Source: Triangularia verruculosa (lineage: Eukaryota; Ascomycota; Sordariomycetes; Sordariales; Podosporaceae). From it: a stretch of DNA of 64,000 bases. The position numbers were made by a program, and so were the translations under genes. The notes under the pieces were generated by a model that saw nothing but the letters and a program-made list of their open reading frames with translations, was not told where the DNA came from and searched no databases. Shown in pieces: positions 10,580-22,300 of this stretch (the first letter of the stretch is position 1; each line of letters begins with the position of its first letter). The stretch covers positions 1 through 64,000 of the forward strand of contig MU863907.1 in assembly GCA_033296885.1 (NCBI GenBank), given 5' to 3'.

Positions 10580-12666
10580 TCATGACAGTTCAGGATCGTT
10601 TACAAACCGTTCTTTCCCCCTCTTCACTATCCTCACAGGCACATGTTTGCCCCCATGCAACTTGAGCGTCAGGACAGAAGTTGCGTCGTTCAACGTCATC
10701 TGGGCTTTCTCCTGAGCCTTCCTGTAGACCTCTCTTCTGGATGCCGCGTCCATCTTCGCCACCTCCTCATCACTCGCCCATTCATCAACAGCAAGCTCAA
10801 CGCTGTACTTTTGAAATATCACCGCCAGCACCGCATTCATTTCCACCATGGCAATACGTCGTCCTAGACACGACCGAGGTCCATCGCTGAAGGGGATGTA
10901 GCTACCCCTGACCGGCCGATAGAACGAGGCACTGATATCACTCCCCTGGAAGCCACCATAGTCTACCCCATCGCCCTCTTCGTCCTTCTCGTCATCCGTC
11001 CCAGTGCCCTGTGTCTGGTACCACCTCTCAGGCAAGAAGTCATCTAAATCTGTGGGGGCACCGGTTTTCTCGGATGGCTTGGTGGGCCAGAATCGCGGGT
11101 TGCGCTGCGCGCTGACGGCCATCAGGTTACACGAGAGGCCTGATGGCAAAACATGAGTCTTCCCCTGAGCCGTAATGGTCTGGTCTGAACCGGTCGATAC
11201 AACTTTTGGGATGAGCGTGACTGGCGGCATCAAACGGAGGGTTTCGTTGATGCAGGCACCAAGGTGGCTAGCCGTCATAGCATTGATGTTCTTTTCATAG
11301 TCCCAGGTTGATGGGTCAGAATCTCCGAACAAAGAGTCGACATCCTTTTGCAGACGCCTCTGCGTGGCAGGGTTGATTGCAAGTTCGGCGATGGCAAAAT
11401 GAAGCGTGTTGGCCGTTGTCTCGTGGCCTGCGACTATCATGATGAAGGCGTTGCCGACAATTTCCGCGTCATCGAGACCAGCCTGTATCGCCTTTTCCGA
11501 TCTTGCGAGGCCGTATTTGGATTGCACAAGTTGGCCCATGATGTCCATTCCGTCTTTGGTGGCCTCACCGGCCTGTGCCTCCTTAGCCTTGTCGCGCAGG
11601 AATTCATCCATGTACTGGAGATAGTTGACCTTGGCTTCGTAAGTGACGCGGGCGAATTGGAAAGGTAGATGTTCTGGAGGAGTGAGCTTCTAGTCCATCA
11701 CCGTGAATAATAGAAATAAACATACCAAGTAGGAAGTCGGGGAAAATAAGGATGGTGATAATCTTGTCCAGAGTTCGCTCCACCGATTTGGCAAAGGTTA
11801 TGGAGTGCCCATCAGGGGGGTCCAAACTGCCATATTTGACCAGCTTAGGATCGGTATCCGCAGGCATTTTTTGGTTTGGCCACAATAGACGAAGTCCAAA
11901 GCCCACGTAGCCGATGACATTTAGCGCCCAGGTCATAGTATCGTGCTCGAGCGTGGTAATGGTCTTGGTTGTGTCTTTCGTCTCTCCGCCTGCGCCAAAA
12001 AGCTCATCCAGCATGCCCCGAGTCTGATAGATGGCCTCGGAAAAGGTGTGGGCCGCATTCTTCTCGTTGAAACTGGCGCTGGTTATCTTTCGGTGTAGTC
12101 GCCAGGTATGACCTTCGGTTGTGAGAACATTGTGGCCGAACATGCTGAGCAGACTATATTTGTCGATATCTTTGGGGAAAGCCTCGCGGCGCTGGGTAAT
12201 TCTATGGATGACATCGGCATCTTGAGTGTATAACATGATGTCGTAAGGCGAGACGGTCAGAAACGTGTCACTTTCAATGTACTGGTAGAGCTTTTGCCCC
12301 GTTGTATAAGCCCAATCGGGGGTCATGGCTCTATGTATGGCATGTCAGTGAGCGCACCTCTTACAAGACCACAGGATCAAACTCACAACAACCGATACTC
12401 CCATACCCATTTTGGGAGCAGTCTAATCATAGGTGACCAGATCTTGATTCCAAGCTGCCACCAGAGTCCTATTGGTGAGGCATCTGCGATGAAATCAACA
12501 CCTGTCCATAAATTTTCATGTTCGATGGTGATTCTCACTTACGAACCACAAAGTACTTGAGTCCAGTCTTTCTAGCAATGAGGACGTTCCGACGCCATGC
12601 AGCAAAGTACGAGCACACGGCATACGCGGCGACGGCGCCAAGCGCCGCCCACAAGGTGACCAGCAT
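10580..12666 (-). CDS. cytochrome P450 monooxygenase
   Basis: A membrane-anchored haem-thiolate monooxygenase. Exons on the minus strand are 12666-12543, 12468-12387, 12330-11726 and 11673-10580, about 634 residues, longer than most fungal P450s. The first exon encodes an N-terminal hydrophobic anchor (LVTLWAALGAVAAYAVCSYF). The I-helix oxygen-binding motif is AGHETTAN, the K-helix ExxR motif is ETLR, and the haem-cysteine loop is FSDGPRSCLGRR. An acidic insertion (DDEKDEEGDGVD) sits before the haem loop and accounts for part of the extra length. No biosynthetic partner genes lie nearby, so a secondary-metabolite cluster is unlikely. The CYP family and substrate cannot be told from here. Confidence 0.92.
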
Positions 12667-15600
12667 GTCAGCACCAAGCGTGGATGTTTCTCACGATCCC
12701 AATTGTAGTGCAATGGTATGTGGTGGTTTCAGTTTCAGGCCGGTGTGAGTAAAGGGGTAAAGGACAAAGGCAACAGAGCGTGGAAGTGCCAGCCGGATAT
12801 ACAATGGATCGGTACCGGCCTCGGGAGCGATGGAAAGAGGAGGGCCGAAAAGCTTCCAGATTTTCTTTGTATGAGCAGCCCAATCAGTGGTGGTGAGTTG
12901 AAGATAGTTAGTTCAGTCCAGAATCATGGGCGTAATCGGTGCCACCTTTCCTGGTTCCAGTGATACTCTGGTTGGCGTGACGGGGCACCGGGCATGCAGC
13001 CAATGGGCCGTGGAACCTGTGAAACTTGTCTGGTTCCGAGAAGCACGATGGAACTGTGGAAGGAGGTGCAGAAGGGCTGGTGGTTGGTGAGAGATTCGGG
13101 AAGGTGTGCAGAGCCCCCCACTTTAAGCAGTTGGGAACTTTAAGGCCGGGAAGGTTCCCATCCGAGCAGTTCTTTAGGAGATCGACAATGGAAGTGGGAG
13201 GTGGGATTTTGCGACCCTGGAATAAGAACTTCGCCAGGAATTTCCAGCGTCCTATGGGAGCGCGCATCTGCTGTGGGAACTCGGGTTCGGATTCGAAATT
13301 TGGGGGTCGCGGCTCTGAAACGCGACTCTGCCGCTTGGACGCTTCCAAGCCCTGGCCGATCGAAGACGGTTTCCGGCCGAGTCGATACCGTACGCGATGG
13401 CTAGTTTCTTATTAGGGCTTGGCGAGTACGGATAGGTATCTTGTATGCTGGCAGTAATCCTATCTCACGATTGTCATCCACGATTTCACACAAAGCAACA
13501 GCTGTAGGCACTCACTATAGATACCTATTCATCAAAGACGTCGGAAGACAGCCCTCCAGAACCCACAGTGGAGGGGAGGGCGCGTTCCACACCGGAAAAT
13601 CTAGCGCCAGGGCTGTCTGTCAATCAAGACAGCGCGACCTAATCTTGAACTTGATCGCCAAGACAACCTCTTCGACGCCAAGCAGAGAACTTGCGTGGTC
13701 GTACAGAATATATCCCCATGTTTTGGCTGCTAATAGTTACGCTTTCATTCGGTAGGGTATGGTTACATTCTAAAGCACGCGGTAAACGTTACTCACCCTC
13801 CCTCTACATCCAGTACAACGGCAACACCCGCCTCAAGTTTCACAGCCTGCAAAAAGCTGCAAGCCACTCGAGGCAAACTGCTTTTAAAAGATAGAATAGA
13901 GCCAGTAGGAATAGATATATTGAACGACCCTTTTGTCATCGTCAACGGCGCTAGAACCTGGGTATCAAGCTTCCGTGGAGACAGCCAACCCTCGGTCACC
14001 ACTATCAAGAAAGTGAGCTGTCAAACAAATCCTTGTTCTAGTTGCCAACAAACTTACCTCCATCTTCCTCATCCGTACCGGTACCTCCACACTCTACCCG
14101 GAACCCTGGCCTTCCCCAGGTTCCCAGCATCTCCATTACCAGGCCAACCTTGTCGATAAAAACCCCACCATCTTCCCTTCCTTTCATCAAGGTTCATCCC
14201 ACCCGGACTTCCCGGCAGACGATGATAAGCTTTCTCCTCATCTGGGCTGAGGGAGGAGGATCTCCCCGATATTCATGAAACGGCTTTGTGGTGGGGAGAG
14301 GGGCCGGGCAGCGGTCCGATCTCGATTCGTGTGGCAAACAAGCCCATCGAGATTATGCCGGCATTGGAGAGGGAATGGGATGTCAGCTGGGTGCGAGTCA
14401 AGCTCCCTCTTTGGTAAGGTAGGTAGGTAGGTATGAGATGATGGTGAACTCTCAGTCCTTGGGTTAGTAGGGAATGGTAACCGTCATCAACCTGGAAAGC
14501 TATACTCACACCCTACCAGACGCACCCATCGGCACTAAAATTAGGAAGAAGTACTCGTAGTCCCCTCAGAGGATTAGTGATGAGTGCCACAATTAAAAAT
14601 CTAGACTCCGTCCCTAGACCAGCTATCGTCTCATAATGACGTCTGATATCAAGTCAAAAAAGCTTCCGGGACAGACGGGATCATGCCCCCTCCCCTCCAT
14701 ATCCATCTGAAGGGTCCAAGCAGAGCAAGTGGCAAGTGACCGTGAGCCACACAGTGTCCGGATCCAAGTGGGCCCATCTCAAGAGGAAGAGGGTGTCATC
14801 GCAAGGAGCTAGCATCCGACGAAGATAGGCGTGTATGTCCTTGTAAACTGCGCATCTAGACGGGCCCATTGATGATTATGGTTTTAAAGGCACAGCTCCA
14901 AGTCATGCAGACACTTGCTTGCCTAGGAACAAGACTTTGACCTCGGGGCAAGGTATCATTAGAAAGAATTACATCAAAGGCTACCAGGAGTCCAGTGGTC
15001 TTGGGTGTTAGCGTTATTTGCCATGGCGAGATCAACCCTCAGTGTTTGTAGTGTTCTATAGACTACCTTTTTTGAGCTCAGTGGGTCTGCCACTCTCTTG
15101 CCGCCTCCTCTCGTTGTACAAGTCGCGAGGTTATTGCACACATCCAGTATAGATAGACGTCGAATTATTTGCAATTCATTTTACTGGTTTGGTCAAGGCC
15201 AGTTGTCCTGACACCAGAATCTTTAAAGATGAAAGGTGCGTCGCGAGAAAAAAAAGTCTGATCCGCAGATATAAGAACAGCGTGAGCAGATGGTATAGCT
15301 GTTTGCAGTTTCCACGAGAAATCATCAATGTTATGCTATCATCTTGCATCATTCACCACAAGACACAGAATACAGAGATTTTTCCTTGACATATATTACA
15401 CTAAAATCCCCCCCATCTCGTCCTGTCTTCTTTATCTGAGAATCTCAAACTCACTCCCATCCCAAACTCGAAAACAAGACCCCTGACCATCCCAGTCCAA
15501 AAAACAACAACAGATGAACCCATGATAAACATCTTCTCTCTTTGCTGTATCCCGTCCCATGTTGAAAAGAGTAACACATACCGTCCCATCCATTCTTTGG

Positions 15601-16224
15601 ATATACCACAAACTCCGAACTCCCGTTAAGGCCCTACCATGAAATAACCTTTCCTCCTTGTTTAATGATTGACCTCCTGTGTAACTCCACATTCCCAGTA
15701 CTGTTTGTTCCTGACCTTTCTCTTATTCCCCTGCATGATAGAAAGCCATGACGAAAAAGGAAAATAAAAGAAAGACTGTGTTTGGAAGTTGACTGAACTT
15801 TTGCGGCGCGCCCAAAGACAACTAACCTGGAAATGACGAGCAAGAGAACAAATTGGTCGATAAACAAGGACGAGAAGAAGACGAGCCGCAGAACGAGAAA
15901 GGCATGGCGGGTATAAACCTGAAGACGTAGAAATGAGAGGACGGAAAGAAACGAAGCCAAAACCGTGACCACGAAAGAAAGAAATTAAGAAATGTTGAAT
16001 ACCAATACAGCATCGTGAAGCGTGACGCATTGATTCTTCTCGTTAGCGACAAAAAGCCGATAAGAGCTGAATTCCGATGCTGATTGCGTTGATGGTTGTG
16101 TCGATACTAAGTATATCGATACTGTGATAAAAACGATTGGCACCCTCGGATAGCACAACACTCAACATCAGGCTTGCTGTGATGAGCGCAAGCGTCGTGG
16201 TTGGAATAGATAAGACCATGATAG
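12667..16224. other. 3.6 kb gene-poor stretch between P450 and ORP1-like genes
   Basis: It contains the P450 promoter and the 3' side of the ORP1-like gene. Frames on both strands are short, skewed in composition and unlike any known protein. The part nearest the ORP1-like stop (about 15.4-16.2 kb) may be a long 3' UTR. I recognise no tRNA, 5S rRNA or transposon remnant. Confidence 0.4.
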
Positions 16225-19200
16225 CTACTGCCGAGAGCCAGTGGATCCCGCAACAGAGCCGGGAGCACCATATCCTTCTTCATCCTGGCTGCTGTGCTGG
16301 GAGGAGACCATGCTCTCACGCCGAGCAGGAACCGCCGGCTGAGATGAACCAAAGGGGCTACCCAGAACGTTGGCGGACCCGCGACGCGGATCAGGTAACA
16401 CATTGTTCGCACCGGACATGGCTGGAATAGTGGGTGCTTGGTAGGTAGGCCAGCGGGCCTCAGGTCCGGAATACGCCGATGTTGTAGCTGGGACCGTTTG
16501 GCCTGTGACCGTGGATGTGTATCCCATCATCCCAAATACCGGACTACTGTGGTTGCGCACATGCTTAATGGGGCTGCCGCCAAAGGCCGGACCAGAGGTG
16601 GGGTACTGGTTTCGCTGATTGTAGGCGTAGCTACCGTACTCATTCGAACGATATTCATCATTTGACGGTCGGAAGTCAGATCCGGTTGGGCCGAAATTGT
16701 TCATCGGGGCGGGAACTGATTGGTAGCTAGCGTAGCTGTTGTTGGAATACACAGGCGGGATTGAATACCCCGACGTTGGGACAGGGTAACCGGTGTAAGT
16801 GTTTGGATTGGAATAGCCCTGGGAATAGTTTGAAGTGGGCAATTGGCTGAAGTGGGCATCTGATACTGAACGCTGGTGCCCTGAACGACGGCCGAATGTG
16901 TCTGTAGAATAGACGTCACTCCTGCCATGGCTTCCGGTGTTGCTGTATGCAGGAACCGTGCGATTGGTCCGAGACTCGTACTGTTGGGTGTTGTACGTCG
17001 GCATAGGGACTTGCGAAGAGCGGCTTGAGCGAGACTCATACTGAGGAGTGCTCCGAGGCACCGTCGGCTCCAGAGTACTCGGACTGTCGTAGGTGCGTGA
17101 CATCGCCTCCGAATCACGCGGCACCGGAGGATAAGTCGCCACCGGGGCCTCAAAGGTGAAGTCAGAGCGGGGTGGACGTTGAAAGACCTGTTCGGGCGAC
17201 GCATTAATGGCAGGTTGACTGGCTCTACGAGGAGCCGCCGCAGACCGAGGAAGCGGTCGCCTCAAAGCGGCGCCGCTTGACTGGGTGCGTCTATGAGCTG
17301 TGCTGGTCTTGGTCTTCGCCTTCTTGGCCGTGTGAGCACCCTCGATGTTTGGAAGCAGCTCAATATCCGGAACAGCTGACAGCACTCCAGCATCCATATC
17401 TTTATCGATATGTGCAAGGATTTCGAGAACTTTCAGGGTCTCATAGCCATCACGGCAAAGCTCCTGATACCAGTCAGGAACTGGAACGGAAGACGCTTGA
17501 TGAATGGCAGCGTCAAGATCAGGCTCATCCGCATCGTCCATCTCATCCTCTTCAGCCTCTACCTCGGCTCTGCTGCGCTTTTTTGAACCCTTGCGTTTGT
17601 CTTTGCCAACATCGTCAATTCTCTTGGCTTCTCGGCGACGAACAGCAACAGTCCAGTCCTTGAGAATTCCTTCCTTCCCACTCCGCTCATTGTCATTGCT
17701 CCACACCTGAATTCGGGCCACCTGTATCATGATGCGCTGAAGTAAGGTGGACTGGTAGTTCATATCGGACCTGTACCTGGCTCGTTGGTAGTGTTTTCGG
17801 CAGACCATCAGCCAAACATGGTCGGGAATAGCGCGTGTGCAGGATTTGTTTCTGCCGAATATGTGGCTCATGGATTTCCGCATGTTGACCTGTGAGTCGG
17901 GAAGGGTGCAGGGTGTCATCACTGAGCAGGCGGGAGGTTGGTCAATGTCTAACATGCGGAGACACTCCTGGTAATCCAGGCACATTTTCTGATCGAGGAA
18001 GTTCCACAGTTCACCACCGACCCAGAAACGGCCAACGGTGTCCCGGAGGACCTTGGGCTCATCACTTTGATGGCGAGAATTTGCGTCTTCATGATTGACA
18101 TAGGGAGCAATATCACTGGAGCTGAGAGGAGAAGTATTAGCATTGGACTGAAGAGAGGGAAATATTGGGATTAGGCCAATCGGGAGCAAAGATCTTATCT
18201 CTGCTGACAAGCGCACGCGACCACAAAATGACGAAATGCCAAGACACTCTGGCAGAATTCGCCGGGGCCAGTCCCGCCATTTGCAGGGGGCTACCCGCTG
18301 TAACGGTAACGGTCTTGCAGATGCCAAGCCTTGCGGGCCTCTGACCGTTGATAGGGCTGCTCGACAACGACGACGTGGGTGTGGGAATGGGAAGTGGCAT
18401 GAATCCCTAGAGTTGGGGAAGAAATTATTTTTTTTTGAGACGTACCTGTTTAAGCTGGCGTTGGAGTTGGAGTGGCCGCGGCGAGGGAGAGGCATGGCGA
18501 TGTCGCTTGGGGATTGAGGCCGCAAGGCTAATTCCTGGTGGTGGAATGGGGTGGTGTTGTTGTTGAAGCCATTGGCACCGATTGAGGCAGCTTGACGGTA
18601 GCTGTCGCTGTTATGCTCAAGCTTGACGGGGGGAGAGGCTTGGATATCCTCGTCGTCGCTCATATGTGTGAGGTCGACTTGCTCGCTGGCCATGTTGCGA
18701 TGGTTGGGTGGGGATCTGATGTGAGATGGCTGATAATATTGGTAGTTGATTGCTGCCAATGAATCCGATCTGTTGGGATGTCTGGAAAAAAGCGAAGAGG
18801 TCTGGGAAATATCCGATGCGTTCGTAGTTGCGGAGGTAAAAGAAGAGAGCGAGCTTCTCGAGAGGGAGAATTTATGGCCTGCTGGAGAGCTCGGGCTGGC
18901 AGGCGGTGACTGGCAGGTGGGCCTGCCGTATTCACCACCAGTTGGGATGGATTTGGTATCAATGCTCAGGGACAATGGCAATGAATAGCCCCCAGCGTCC
19001 CACGGGGTGCGATTCCTGTGATTGGTGACGGTCACGCTCTCGCTGGGGGACGTTGACCCACTCCTTCGTGAGGTCGCTCTGCTGCCGGGTGGTGACGGTG
19101 TGTTAGGAACCGCTGTTGAGTTCGCAGTTGTTTCCCCCGTGGCCGAAGGCGTTGAGCTGGCAATGGAGCCAGTCCGTCGACACTGCCCTCGCGGTGCTCC

Positions 19201-19314
19201 TTGTAGCGCCCCTTCGAATCCTGTTTGTAGCCCTGTCGGAAGACCTCCCTGAAGCCCTCCTTGCAATCTCCCTCCTACCACACACGATACATTCAACAAC
19301 GATGTGACGTCCAT
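16225..19314 (-). CDS. ORP1-like fungal regulatory protein
   Basis: A large Ser/Pro/Tyr/Gln-rich protein of Pezizomycotina, of the type annotated ORP1-like. The frame is open for 1,029 codons from an ATG followed by DVTSLLNVS. The conserved core (GRFWVGGELWNFLDQKMCL, then CLRMLDIDQPPACSV and SMSHIFGRNKSCTRAIP) is followed by a basic KDKRKGSKKRSR stretch that may be a nuclear signal and a long disordered tail. A probable intron (18445-18122, 324 nt, gtacgt donor, GCTAATAC branch, cag acceptor) joins exon 19314-18446 to exon 18121-16225 in phase, giving 921 residues. It contains no in-frame stop, so retention would also give a protein. I infer a nuclear regulatory role from composition and family naming; no classical DNA-binding domain was identified. 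Confidence 0.75.
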   Translation of the reverse strand: MDVTSLLNVSCVVGGRLQGGLQGGLPTGLQTGFEGALQGAPRGQCRRTGSIASSTPSATGETTANSTAVPNTPSPPGSRATSRRSGSTSPSESVTVTNHRNRTPWDAGGYSLPLSLSIDTKSIPTGGEYGRPTCQSPPASPSSPAGHKFSLSRSSLSSFTSATTNASDISQTSSLFSRHPNRSDSLAAINYQYYQPSHIRSPPNHRNMASEQVDLTHMSDDEDIQASPPVKLEHNSDSYRQAASIGANGFNNNTTPFHHQELALRPQSPSDIAMPLPRRGHSNSNASLNRYVSKKNNFFPNSRDSCHFPFPHPRRRCRAALSTVRGPQGLASARPLPLQRVAPCKWRDWPRRILPECLGISSFCGRVRLSAEIRSLLPIGLIPIFPSLQSNANTSPLSSSDIAPYVNHEDANSRHQSDEPKVLRDTVGRFWVGGELWNFLDQKMCLDYQECLRMLDIDQPPACSVMTPCTLPDSQVNMRKSMSHIFGRNKSCTRAIPDHVWLMVCRKHYQRARYRSDMNYQSTLLQRIMIQVARIQVWSNDNERSGKEGILKDWTVAVRRREAKRIDDVGKDKRKGSKKRSRAEVEAEEDEMDDADEPDLDAAIHQASSVPVPDWYQELCRDGYETLKVLEILAHIDKDMDAGVLSAVPDIELLPNIEGAHTAKKAKTKTSTAHRRTQSSGAALRRPLPRSAAAPRRASQPAINASPEQVFQRPPRSDFTFEAPVATYPPVPRDSEAMSRTYDSPSTLEPTVPRSTPQYESRSSRSSQVPMPTYNTQQYESRTNRTVPAYSNTGSHGRSDVYSTDTFGRRSGHQRSVSDAHFSQLPTSNYSQGYSNPNTYTGYPVPTSGYSIPPVYSNNSYASYQSVPAPMNNFGPTGSDFRPSNDEYRSNEYGSYAYNQRNQYPTSGPAFGGSPIKHVRNHSSPVFGMMGYTSTVTGQTVPATTSAYSGPEARWPTYQAPTIPAMSGANNVLPDPRRGSANVLGSPFGSSQPAVPARRESMVSSQHSSQDEEGYGAPGSVAGSTGSRQ

Positions 19315-22300
19315 TATGTATGCAGCTGAGATAGGCCTCAGGCAGCCATCCGACTAAACTTCTTCCACTCTGTACGTGCCGATACCCCGTTCAGTCAGTC
19401 GGCCTGACCGGTCTAAGCTCCCCGGAGCAAAGATGAAAGCTCCGCCTAAGTCGAGGTCTCCGCCTTGTGTACCCCCAATCCAAGATAAGGAGCTGGCGTG
19501 CTCCGAAAACAAACGAGGTCAGTGAGTAAAAATTGGAACCCTGTCAGTCGGTGCGTGGTCCTACCCTCTGCTGACCCTGAAAAATGCCACTCGATCCTCG
19601 GCTCAGCGATAATTCGCAAGATCACTAGCTGATTCAACTCCGATATCGTTGGCCCTAGTTGCCGAGTGTGATCCTTAAGTTCGTCACGGCACCAAGAATG
19701 AAACCACGTTTTCCCAGATGACGTTTCAGAATTCCGCGACTGAGATAACCAAACTTCAGCTCGAATTCGTCCGGACACTGATCGACCTGTCTCTTGATGC
19801 CACAGCCCCACTTCGATGTTCCCTCGTTGTCGGTTTCCCTCAAGTCCTTCTGCTTTGATCAAGTCGCTGACCTCGTAATGCTGACCGAGTAACAAAGATG
19901 CGACAGCCGAGACCAGATTCAATCGATTGTACTCGTCAACGCAGTTACCCAACAGTCGCTGATATCGCCTTGCTTCTTGTCGATGTTTGTCCAGATGCCC
20001 TTTCTTCTAACAGCTGATCGCCAAATTTATCGATCCCGCTACCGTTGCCGTTGTCGTCGATGAAGAGAGGTCCTTCCGGTGTGCCGGCACACAGAACGAA
20101 TAAGGTCCGTAGGCAGCAGCCAGGCGAATAGGACAGGATAGTCCTCCACCTTAAGTCTCCAGAGACGGCTCGGTAAAGACGACTATCTGCACCACACGAC
20201 GGGATGAGCCCAGCTTATCGAAAGGATCGACGTTTGAGACTCGCACTGACAGTCCCACAGACAGCTTGATGGGACCCGAAACACCTTTTGACCGGGCACC
20301 GAAGAAGGGCGGTAGTCAGGTAGTTCTCTCAAGGGTGACAAGAAGGAAGGGGAGGAAACATCTGGCAACCAACGTTCCTCCAAGAGATCTGTAACAGGTA
20401 TGAGTGGATCGAAACAAGAGATAGGGGGCTTCACAAGCTTACAAGGAATTGGTAAACAGGGTAACACGGGGAAAATAGCTCGAGACGAACCCGCTCCAAG
20501 AAATCCGAAGAGCCAACCAGCGGCTATCTGTCATCCCCCTGGATAACGACACGAAGCCAAACGAACAAGAGGATCTCCAGGTGCTGGTGTGTGATTCCGC
20601 GGTGGCTCAAGACACCTGTCGACCAAGATCAGACGGAGCGTGCTGTGTCGATGTGGTGATGTTGATGGTTAGATGCCGCCCACCCGTTGCCAAGAGGAGA
20701 AGAAGAAGAAAAGGAGAGAAAGGAGCTGGGCACAGCTTCGTTGAGCAAGGGAATCAACAAGAAAATGAAAACTTGAGACGATTCCAAAGGCAGGATAGGA
20801 GACCTCGAGCCAAAAAGAGGGATGGGAACCAAGAGGGGATAAGGCTGTGCACCTGGGTGCATGAGTCGAAGACACACAGTCCAAGGACAGTACGTGTTTG
20901 AGCGCGCGGTAGGGTATATCCGGGGACAGCGACCGGGAAGACCTTGAACGCCGCCGAAGGCCTTGCTGGGTTGCCAAAGATGATGTTCTGTGCCCGACTG
21001 GGATTGACCAAGCAGCCATGGATCAGAAATCCGGGGCGGGCAGCAGGACGCAGGATCGCGGAAGCTCCAGGAACGGGCAGACAACAGACCGTTGCACGGT
21101 CGGAGGGTCAAGATGGCAAGGGTTCTGCACAGAGTTTCCGTCTGCAGCGCCGCTCCCATGCCCTTGCGCTCCTTTGCATTGAAGAAGGTGTTAGTCGACG
21201 TTTTAGGGTTCCCCACGCTAGGTGCAGTGGTGTAGTGTAATGGTTGGTGGTGTGAATGGGAGCGGCTCGCAGATATCCCCCGAGATGGTGTACGTACTTG
21301 CCCGCCAGGTAGTAGCTACCAAGCTTGTGGCTCCTGTCTGATGATACGTACAGGGCCATGGTCCCTGATGTGGCCATCCTTGTGGATGCGACATGCCGCA
21401 GAGCCTTCTCCGTCGTCCAGATCCCTGGTCACTCAAAGTCTTGGCTACATCCCATATGCCGACCGTTTCCAGCATCACGGAAGCCTACCCTCGCGTCAGA
21501 TTGGTCCGTTCAGCGTCATGGCGTCAGATATTCGCCTGAACCGCTCCATGGGTGATCACCATCAAGGGAGCCGAGATCAGAGTGCTACGCCTGGTCCTGC
21601 CTTTTCCTTCTCATCAAACAAAAAGAACCATTACTCACTTGTCGTCAAGTCTCACCCTCAAAGAAGCACAAAGACACATGGGGTTGAGACAAACTCGGAG
21701 GCCCGAATAGCACAGATGCCGTATCCGCAAGTTCCTGATGGAGACTACCATCCCAGGATTTGGTGTGGCGCAGCACTCTTTCCAGGATCGACAAGCTGAG
21801 ACTCTGAGATGGGGCGTGAAACGTCTTGGGAAGCCATGTTTGCCGGGAGAACAAGTCTCCTTGTAACCGAACTCGATTGAGAGAACGAGCTTTGTCTGCG
21901 AGCATAGGTGGTATCCTATTGCAACATTTGACGCATTCGATCGAGGTCAGCCTGAACAAACATCGAAAGACTACCATCGGAAAACACGCACCACACAACG
22001 GAAAGCAAGGGGTTCCTAAAAACCCGCCGAAGCTAACGATACAGGTGAAGACAGGGTTTAATAACGCTGGATCGAAAACGGAGCCGTTGTCGCGGCTAAT
22101 TTAGCAACCTTCTGCAGCCACACGATACCCGAAACGTCATGTTTAGGACGATGTAACCCTGCCCCGAACTGGTGGAGGGGAGGTCATTGATGATGATGAG
22201 TTCAACTGTTGGGTAGCGACACAACTTGATGGTCGGAACATCGTTTCGGCATAGGCAGGAAGAATGTCTGTGGTGCTTTGAACTCTTCTTGTTTGCTACC

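Noticed and set aside
19446..19952. 168-codon minus-strand frame upstream of the ORP1-like gene
   Set aside because: No family resemblance and no splice support; at most an upstream frame in a long leader.
20629..21216. 195-codon minus-strand frame in the 8.2 kb gap
   Set aside because: Overlapping frames on both strands are equally open and the composition is not coding-like.
21219..21260. TGGTGTAGTGTAATGGTTGG, tRNA A-box-like
   Set aside because: No B box or acceptor stem follows within tRNA distance, so it is not called a tRNA.
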